DNA of 53,138 nt, from NCBI GenBank assembly GCA_001897615.1, contig MKTG01000072.1:58101-111238 (forward strand), read 5' to 3'. Position 1 is the stretch's first letter. Every line of letters starts with the position of its first letter. Source of the stretch: Burkholderiales bacterium 68-10 (GTDB lineage: Bacteria; Pseudomonadota; Gammaproteobacteria; Burkholderiales; Burkholderiaceae_C). The notes under the pieces are model-generated. The model was given only the letters and a program-made list of their open reading frames with translations, made no database searches and was not told the DNA's origin. The translations under genes were made by a program, and so were the position numbers. Positions 48,821-53,138 of this stretch are shown here, piece by piece.

Positions 48821-49786
48821 TCAGTTGTCGGCGCTGATGCCGGCCCGCCGAATCACCTCGGCGTAGCGCGCGGTCTCGCTGGCGATGAAGTCGGCAAACT
48901 GCTGCGGCGTTCCCGATTTGGCGGCGATGCCACCCTTCTGGAACGCCTCGACGACAGCGGGCTGCCGCATGGCCTCGTTGACGGCGGCGTTCATGCGCTG
49001 CACCACGGCATCGGGCACGCCGGCGGGCGCCAGCAGGCCGTTCCAGGAATTGGACTCGATCTTGAGCCCCTGCTCGGCCAGCGTGGGGATGTCGGGCGCG
49101 TACTGCGAGCGCTGCGCCGTGGCCATGCCGATGGCCACCAGCTTGCCCGACTGCACGTGGCCGCGGAACTCGGGCCAGTTGCCGAACATCATCGACACCT
49201 GGCCGCCCAGCAGGTCGGCCAGCGCCGGGGCCTGGCCCTTGTAGGGCACGTGCACGATGTCGACGCCCAGCTGGCTCTTGAGCATTTCGCCCGCCAGATG
49301 TGCCGAGGTACCGTTGCCAAACGAGGCGTAGCTGAGCTTCTTGCTCGCCTTGACCTGGGCCACGATGTCGGCCACGTTCTTCAAGCCGCTGGCCGGGTGC
49401 GTGGCCAGCACGTGCTCGGACAGACCCATCAGCGCCACCGGCCGCAAGTCCTTCAAGCCGTCGTAGGGCAGCTTCTTGACCAGCGTCTGGTTGACGGTGA
49501 AGCTGTTGGCCACGGTGACGAAGCTGCTGCCATCGGGCACCGACTTGGCCACGCTGTCGACCCCGATCACGGTGCCGGCGCCGGGCTTGTTCTCGATCAT
49601 CACCGGCTGGCCCAGCGACTTGGCCAGTTCGGCCGCCACCAGGCGGGTGACAAAATCGGTGGTGCCGCCAGGCGTGAAGGGCACGACGATGCGGATCGCC
49701 TTGGTCGGCCACTGACTTTGGGCGCGCGCCGCCAAGGGCGCGAAGGCGGCCGCTGCCGCGGCCTGAATGAAATGTCGACGTTGCAT
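48821..49786 (-). CDS. Bug-type (TctC family) periplasmic binding protein
   Basis: A 321-residue binding protein of the tripartite tricarboxylate transporter family, greatly expanded in Burkholderiales. The N-terminus MQRRHFIQAA is a plausible twin-arginine signal, cleaved after AARAQ. IRIVVPFTPGGTTDFVTR and VIENKPGAGTVIG are the ligand-binding signatures. No TctA/TctB partners are near, typical of Bug proteins. Lying between hpaE and the nitrilase, it may bind an aromatic acid or nitrile substrate of the operon. Confidence 0.92.
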   Translation of the reverse strand: MQRRHFIQAAAAAAFAPLAARAQSQWPTKAIRIVVPFTPGGTTDFVTRLVAAELAKSLGQPVMIENKPGAGTVIGVDSVAKSVPDGSSFVTVANSFTVNQTLVKKLPYDGLKDLRPVALMGLSEHVLATHPASGLKNVADIVAQVKASKKLSYASFGNGTSAHLAGEMLKSQLGVDIVHVPYKGQAPALADLLGGQVSMMFGNWPEFRGHVQSGKLVAIGMATAQRSQYAPDIPTLAEQGLKIESNSWNGLLAPAGVPDAVVQRMNAAVNEAMRQPAVVEAFQKGGIAAKSGTPQQFADFIASETARYAEVIRRAGISADN

Positions 49787-49789
49787 GGT

Positions 49790-51259
49790 TCAAACTCCCC
49801 AATGTGGGATGTGGTGACTGCCCATCGACACCGCGATGTTCTTGGGCTCCAGAAAAACCTCGTAGCTCCAGGTGCCGCCTTCGCGCCCGGTGCCGCTGGC
49901 CTTGGTGCCGCCGAAGGGCTGGCGCAGGTCGCGCACGTTCTGGCTGTTGACGAAGCACATGCCAGCCTCGATGGCGGCGGCCACGCGGTGGGCGCGGCCG
50001 ATGTTCTCGCTCCACACGTAGCTGGACAGGCCGTAGTCGATGTCGTTGGCGATGCGGATGGCGTCCGCCTCGTCCTTGAACGGGATCAGGCAGGCGACGG
50101 GGCCGAAGATTTCTTCCTGTGCGATGCGCATGCGGTTGTCGACGTCGGCAAACACCGTCGGCCAGACGAAGTTGCCGTCCTTGACGCGCGCGGCCAGCTC
50201 GGGCGCATAGGACGGGCGATCGAGCCCGCCGCACAGCAGGGTCGCGCCCTCTTTCGGGCCCAGCTCGATGTAGCTGCGCACCTTCGCCAGGTGGCCCTGG
50301 GAAATCATCGGGCCGACGATGGTTTTTTCATCCTGCGGGTCGCCCACGATGATCTTCTTTGCACGCTCGGCGAACCTGGCGGCAAAGTCGGCATAGATGC
50401 TCTGCTGCACCAGGATGCGGCTGCCGGCGGTGCAGCGCTCGCCGTTGTTGGAAAAAATCATGAACACGGCGGCATCCAGCGCGCGGTCCAGATCGGCGTC
50501 GTCGAAGATCACGAACGGGCTCTTGCCGCCCAGCTCCATGCTGAATTTTTTCAGGCCCGCGGCGCGCACGATGCGGTTGCCAGTGGCCGTCGAGCCAGTG
50601 AAGCTGATGGCGCGCACGTCGGGGTGGGCACACAGCGGCTCACCGGCCTCCTTGCCAAAGCCGTGCACGATGTTCAGCACGCCGGCCGGAATGCCCGCCT
50701 CCAGCGCCAGCTCGCCCAGGCGCGCGGCCGTCAGGGGCGACAGCTCGCTCATCTTCAGCACCGCCGTGTTGCCAAAAGCCAGGCAGGGCGCGACCTTCCA
50801 GGTGGCCGTCATGAAGGGCACGTTCCAGGGGCTGATGAGCGCGCACACGCCCACCGGGTGGAACAGGGTGTAGTTGAGGTGCGTTGGCGTGGGGTAGGTG
50901 TGACCGTCCACGCGCACGCACATCTCGGCGAAGTAGCTGAAGTTGTCGGCCGCGCGCGGCACCAGCTGCTTGCCGGTCTGGCTGATGGTCTGGCCGGTGT
51001 CGTCGGTCTCGGTGCGGGCGATCTCGGGCACATGCTTGGCGATCAACTCGCCCAGCGCGCGGATCTTCTTCGCGCGCTCGGTGGCGGGCAGGCCGGCCCA
51101 CTGGGGGAAAGCCGCTTTCGCCGCGGCCACGGCGGCATGGACCTCGGCCTCGCCACCGCTGGCGACCTCGGCCAGCACGCCTTGCGTGGCGGGGTTGACG
51201 GACTCGAAATAGTCGGTGCCGGGGACGGACTTGCCGTTGATGAGGTGGTCGATTTTCAT
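49790..51259 (-). CDS. hpaE: 5-carboxymethyl-2-hydroxymuconate semialdehyde dehydrogenase
   Basis: HpaE oxidises the ring-cleavage semialdehyde to the acid with NAD+. The 489-residue aldehyde dehydrogenase shows Asn146 (SPWNVPFM), FTGSTATGNRI, catalytic Glu242 (MELGGKSP) and Cys276 (NNGERCTAGSR). The start MKIDHLINGKSVPG follows a 154-bp gap containing repeat B copy 3. Stop and bug start are 3 bp apart. Confidence 0.94.
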   Translation of the reverse strand: MKIDHLINGKSVPGTDYFESVNPATQGVLAEVASGGEAEVHAAVAAAKAAFPQWAGLPATERAKKIRALGELIAKHVPEIARTETDDTGQTISQTGKQLVPRAADNFSYFAEMCVRVDGHTYPTPTHLNYTLFHPVGVCALISPWNVPFMTATWKVAPCLAFGNTAVLKMSELSPLTAARLGELALEAGIPAGVLNIVHGFGKEAGEPLCAHPDVRAISFTGSTATGNRIVRAAGLKKFSMELGGKSPFVIFDDADLDRALDAAVFMIFSNNGERCTAGSRILVQQSIYADFAARFAERAKKIIVGDPQDEKTIVGPMISQGHLAKVRSYIELGPKEGATLLCGGLDRPSYAPELAARVKDGNFVWPTVFADVDNRMRIAQEEIFGPVACLIPFKDEADAIRIANDIDYGLSSYVWSENIGRAHRVAAAIEAGMCFVNSQNVRDLRQPFGGTKASGTGREGGTWSYEVFLEPKNIAVSMGSHHIPHWGV

Positions 51260-51301
51260 GGAGATTCAAGGTTGTTGGGGGGCGATGCGGTAAACAGCCG
51301 C

Positions 51302-51398
51302 ACGCAGAGGGCGCAGAGATTTCGCGGAGGACGCAGAAAATTCAAGAAATTGAAATGGGTTTTCTGCGCCTTCTGCGTGACTTTCGCGGCCTCTGCGT
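51302..51398. repeat. Repeat B copy 3, inside the hpa operon
   Basis: ACGCAGAGGGCGCAGAG, TTCGCGGAGGACGCAGAAAA on the left; TTTTCTGCGCCTTCTGCGT and GCGGCCTCTGCGT on the right. It lies between hpaG2 and hpaE, all on one strand, unlike copies 1 and 2. Confidence 0.8.
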
Positions 51399-51413
51399 TC
51401 GGAGGTTCTGAAT

Positions 51414-52190
51414 TCATTGCGCCGCCCCCACCATGGTGGTCTGCAGGGCGCCGAGGCCTTCGATTTCGCACACCACCACGGCGCCGACCGGGCAGTCCAC
51501 CACGCCGTCGGGGGTGCCGGTCAGGATCAGATCGCCCGGGTACAGCGTCATGAAGCTGCTGAAGTACTCGATCAGCGTGGGCACGTCGAACACCATGTCG
51601 GCGGTGCTGCCCTGCTGGGTCCGCTGGCCGTTGACGGTGGTGGTCAGGCGCAGGTTCATGGGGTCGGGCACGTCGGCGGCGTCGACCAGCCAGGGGCCGA
51701 TGGGGGTGCAGGTGTCGCGGTTCTTCACGCGCAGGTTGGGCCGATACCAGTTTTCCAGGTAGTCGCGGATGGCGAAGTCGTTGGCGACGGTGTAGCCCGC
51801 GATGAAGTCGTAAGCGTCGCTCTTTTTCACCTTCTTGGCTTCGCGGCCGATGACAACGGCCAGTTCGCATTCGTAGTGCATGTTCTGCACGCCGTCGGGG
51901 CGAACGGTGAATGCGCGGTGGCCGATCAGCGAGGCGGCGCCCTTGGCAAAGGCCAGCGGCTCCTCGGGCGGCTTGAAGGCCAGCTCGCGCGCGTGGTCGG
52001 CGTAGTTCAGGCCCAGCGCCAGCACCGTGCGCGAGCGGTGCGCCGGCATGGGCGCCAGCGGCGGCAGCCAGACCACGTCGTCAAAACCGACGCGCCGGCC
52101 CTTGAAGGCGGGTGTCAGCAGCTTGAGCTGGCCATCGGCTTCGACGGCTTCATGAACCGCGCCGGCCCAGGCGATGCGGGCGTGTTTCAT
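51414..52190 (-). CDS. hpaG2: HpaG2 subunit, homoprotocatechuate pathway isomerase/decarboxylase
   Basis: A 258-residue FAH-fold protein corresponding to the C-terminal half of E. coli HpaG, which decarboxylates and isomerises the HpaF product. GLNYADHARELAFKPPEEPL, MHYECELAVVIGREAKKV (metal Glu ligands) and GTPDGVVDCPVG are visible. The start overlaps the hpaG1 stop by four bases (ATGA), replacing the single fused E. coli protein by a coupled pair. Confidence 0.92.
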   Translation of the reverse strand: MKHARIAWAGAVHEAVEADGQLKLLTPAFKGRRVGFDDVVWLPPLAPMPAHRSRTVLALGLNYADHARELAFKPPEEPLAFAKGAASLIGHRAFTVRPDGVQNMHYECELAVVIGREAKKVKKSDAYDFIAGYTVANDFAIRDYLENWYRPNLRVKNRDTCTPIGPWLVDAADVPDPMNLRLTTTVNGQRTQQGSTADMVFDVPTLIEYFSSFMTLYPGDLILTGTPDGVVDCPVGAVVVCEIEGLGALQTTMVGAAQ

Positions 52191-52888
52191 GCGTCCTCCT
52201 TCACCAGCGTGTGCACCAGCGGCGCGAAGCCCGGCGCGCGAATCTCGATCCGGTCACCGGCACCCGCCAGCGGACGGCTGCCGTCATCCAGACAGTCGGT
52301 GCCCAGCATCAGCACGTCGCCAGGTTGCAGCGTCATGAATTCGCCCACGTCGGCCAGCAGCGCGGCCGCGTCGCGCACCAGGGTGGCGAGCGCCACCGTC
52401 TGCACGCGTTCGCCGTTGACGCGCACCTCGATCGACAGCGCCTCGATCTGCGCCGCCGTCAGCGGCGCCACGGGCGTGCCGCAGACCAGGAAGCCGTCGC
52501 GGTTGCGAAAGCGGATCGGCGGGCGGTAGTAGCTGGCGTGCGGCAGGCTGAGATCGTTCAGCAGCACGCAGCCGGCGACGATGGGCCAGCCATTTACTCC
52601 TGAATCAATAGCTGCTTGCGCACGTTGCGCAAGCGCTGTCGCCCGATTCGACTCATCGCCGATCAGCAGGCCCAGGGTCGCCCCCAGGTGCACCGGCGCC
52701 GGCACGGCCACGGTGGCGCCGTGGGTGGCGAAGGTGTTGGCGGTCTTGACGTACAGCACCGGCGCGCGGGGCGCGGCCTGGTAGGGCGGCTCGCTCATCT
52801 TCGGCGTCCACAGCGCGTATTCGCGCCGCAGGTTCAGCAGCGGGCCATACACGGTGCCGCTGGGCAGCCATGGCAGGACAGGGGTCAT
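52187..52888 (-). CDS. hpaG1: HpaG1 subunit, homoprotocatechuate pathway isomerase/decarboxylase
   Basis: A 233-residue FAH-fold protein corresponding to the N-terminal half of HpaG. YGPLLNLRREY at the start, APVLYVKTANTF, LNDLSLPHASYYRPPIRFRNRDGF and MLGTDCLDDGSRPL are pathway-typical. Residues 82-100 (RATALAQRAQAAIDSG region) are encoded by repeat A and make this segment about 12 residues longer than the E. coli protein as I recall it. It starts 3 bp after hpaR, so the whole cluster is transcribed from upstream of hpaR. Confidence 0.9.
   Translation of the reverse strand: MTPVLPWLPSGTVYGPLLNLRREYALWTPKMSEPPYQAAPRAPVLYVKTANTFATHGATVAVPAPVHLGATLGLLIGDESNRATALAQRAQAAIDSGVNGWPIVAGCVLLNDLSLPHASYYRPPIRFRNRDGFLVCGTPVAPLTAAQIEALSIEVRVNGERVQTVALATLVRDAAALLADVGEFMTLQPGDVLMLGTDCLDDGSRPLAGAGDRIEIRAPGFAPLVHTLVKEDA
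52589..52646 (+). repeat. Repeat A copy 13, in-frame inside hpaG1 (antisense orientation)
   Basis: TTTACTCCTGAATCAATAGC, TGCTTGCGCACGTTGCGCAA, GCGCTGTCGCCCGATTCGAC. GCTTGCGCA-CGT-TGCGCAAGC is an exact 9-bp stem. The minus-strand reading gives ALAQRAQAAIDSGVNG. Confidence 0.85.
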
Positions 52889-52891
52889 CGT

Positions 52892-53138
52892 TCAGGTCTC
52901 CAGCATCTCTTCAGCCCATTCGGCATCGGCGTGCGCCGGCAGGGCAATCAGTTCATCCAGCAGCGTGTAGAGCTGGCGCAAGCGGGCCTCGCCCAGGTGC
53001 GCCGCCAGGTCGGCGTACTGCGCCTGGATTGACGCCGACAGCGCGTCGGCCAGCGCCAGACCCTCGGGCGTGGCCGCCACCAGGCTGCGGCGGGCGTCTT
53101 CCGGGCAGCGCTCGCGCGTGACCAGGCCGCTCTTTTCC
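52892..53138 (-). CDS. hpaR: MarR family regulator HpaR, C-terminal part (start outside window)
   Basis: The visible 81 codons show the wing of a MarR winged helix (EKSGLVTRERCPEDARSLVAA, then TPEGLALADAL) and the C-terminal dimerisation helices. In E. coli, HpaR represses the meta-cleavage operon and is relieved by homoprotocatechuate. The position 3 bp before hpaG1 on the same strand supports HpaR. The frame is open to the window edge. Confidence 0.88.
   Translation of the reverse strand, partial: EKSGLVTRERCPEDARRSLVAATPEGLALADALSASIQAQYADLAAHLGEARLRQLYTLLDELIALPAHADAEWAEEMLET

Noticed and set aside
49157-51553. 798-codon plus-strand frame opposite hpaE
   Set aside because: Antisense shadow with no motif; hpaE on the other strand is unmistakable.

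Overview
The window is about 53 kb of very GC-rich, densely coding DNA from a betaproteobacterium, most likely a Comamonadaceae member (Acidovorax/Ottowia/Comamonas-like). The main grounds are the hemE-priA neighbourhood, PhaM, DUF3567 and Bug-type binding proteins, the pilT-pilU pair, a meta-cleavage hpa operon and overall gene style. Family level is an inference; I ran no search. Most of the window is chromosomal housekeeping DNA. No prophage, integrase, rRNA, tRNA or CRISPR array was seen.

Layout. 1-7.5 kb: end of hemE, priA, a small secreted protein, an S1/P1 nuclease, an AEC transporter, rep helicase. 7.5-10 kb: a lipoprotein, then the coupled operon phhB-phhA-SDR (phenylalanine hydroxylation with pterin recycling). 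10-13 kb: TPP riboswitch, CytX-like permease, orphan periplasmic binding protein. 13-16.7 kb: PhaM-like protein, a Crp/Fnr regulator and a probable copper-handling cluster (two DUF2946 proteins, PCu(A)C chaperone, Spy-like lipoprotein, possibly a 31-residue His-rich peptide). 16.8-26 kb: a MITE-like element, GST, two enoyl-CoA hydratases, EamA and MarC membrane proteins, an FAH-family hydrolase, DUF3108, DUF3567, AbrB and ChaN proteins. 26-31 kb: a single-chain biotin-dependent acyl-CoA carboxylase and an acyl-CoA ligase. 31-42 kb: purU, yggS, pilT, pilU, a 3-hydroxyisobutyrate-dehydrogenase-like enzyme, the conserved dolP-diaA-yraN / rsmI block, a YecA-like SEC-C protein, EamA, a PanE-like reductase. 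42.2-43 kb: a VapBC-type toxin-antitoxin pair with a palindromic operator. 43-53 kb: one minus-strand operon for homoprotocatechuate (3,4-dihydroxyphenylacetate) degradation, hpaR-hpaG1-hpaG2-hpaE-bug-nitrilase-hpaD-hpaF-hpaH-hpaI, followed by a YghU-like GST and a class II aldolase.

The most unusual content is repetitive DNA. A 50-65 bp palindromic repeat (called repeat A here; core ATAGCTGCTTGCGC, then a short variable loop, then GCGCT and GGCCAAAATG) occurs about 13 times. Six copies are intergenic. Seven lie in-frame inside protein genes (hemE, a lipoprotein signal peptide, chaN, the carboxylase, yggS, a dehydrogenase, hpaG1) and are read as recognisable peptides. This resembles the in-frame palindromic elements of Rickettsia. 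Three further repeat types are present: repeat B (three CGCAGAGG...CCTCTGCG hairpins), repeat C (one GTCATTGCGAGG...CCTCGCAATGAC-type hairpin inside the hpa operon) and repeat D (heptamer arrays between pilT and pilU). There is also one 162-bp element with perfect 15-bp terminal inverted repeats.
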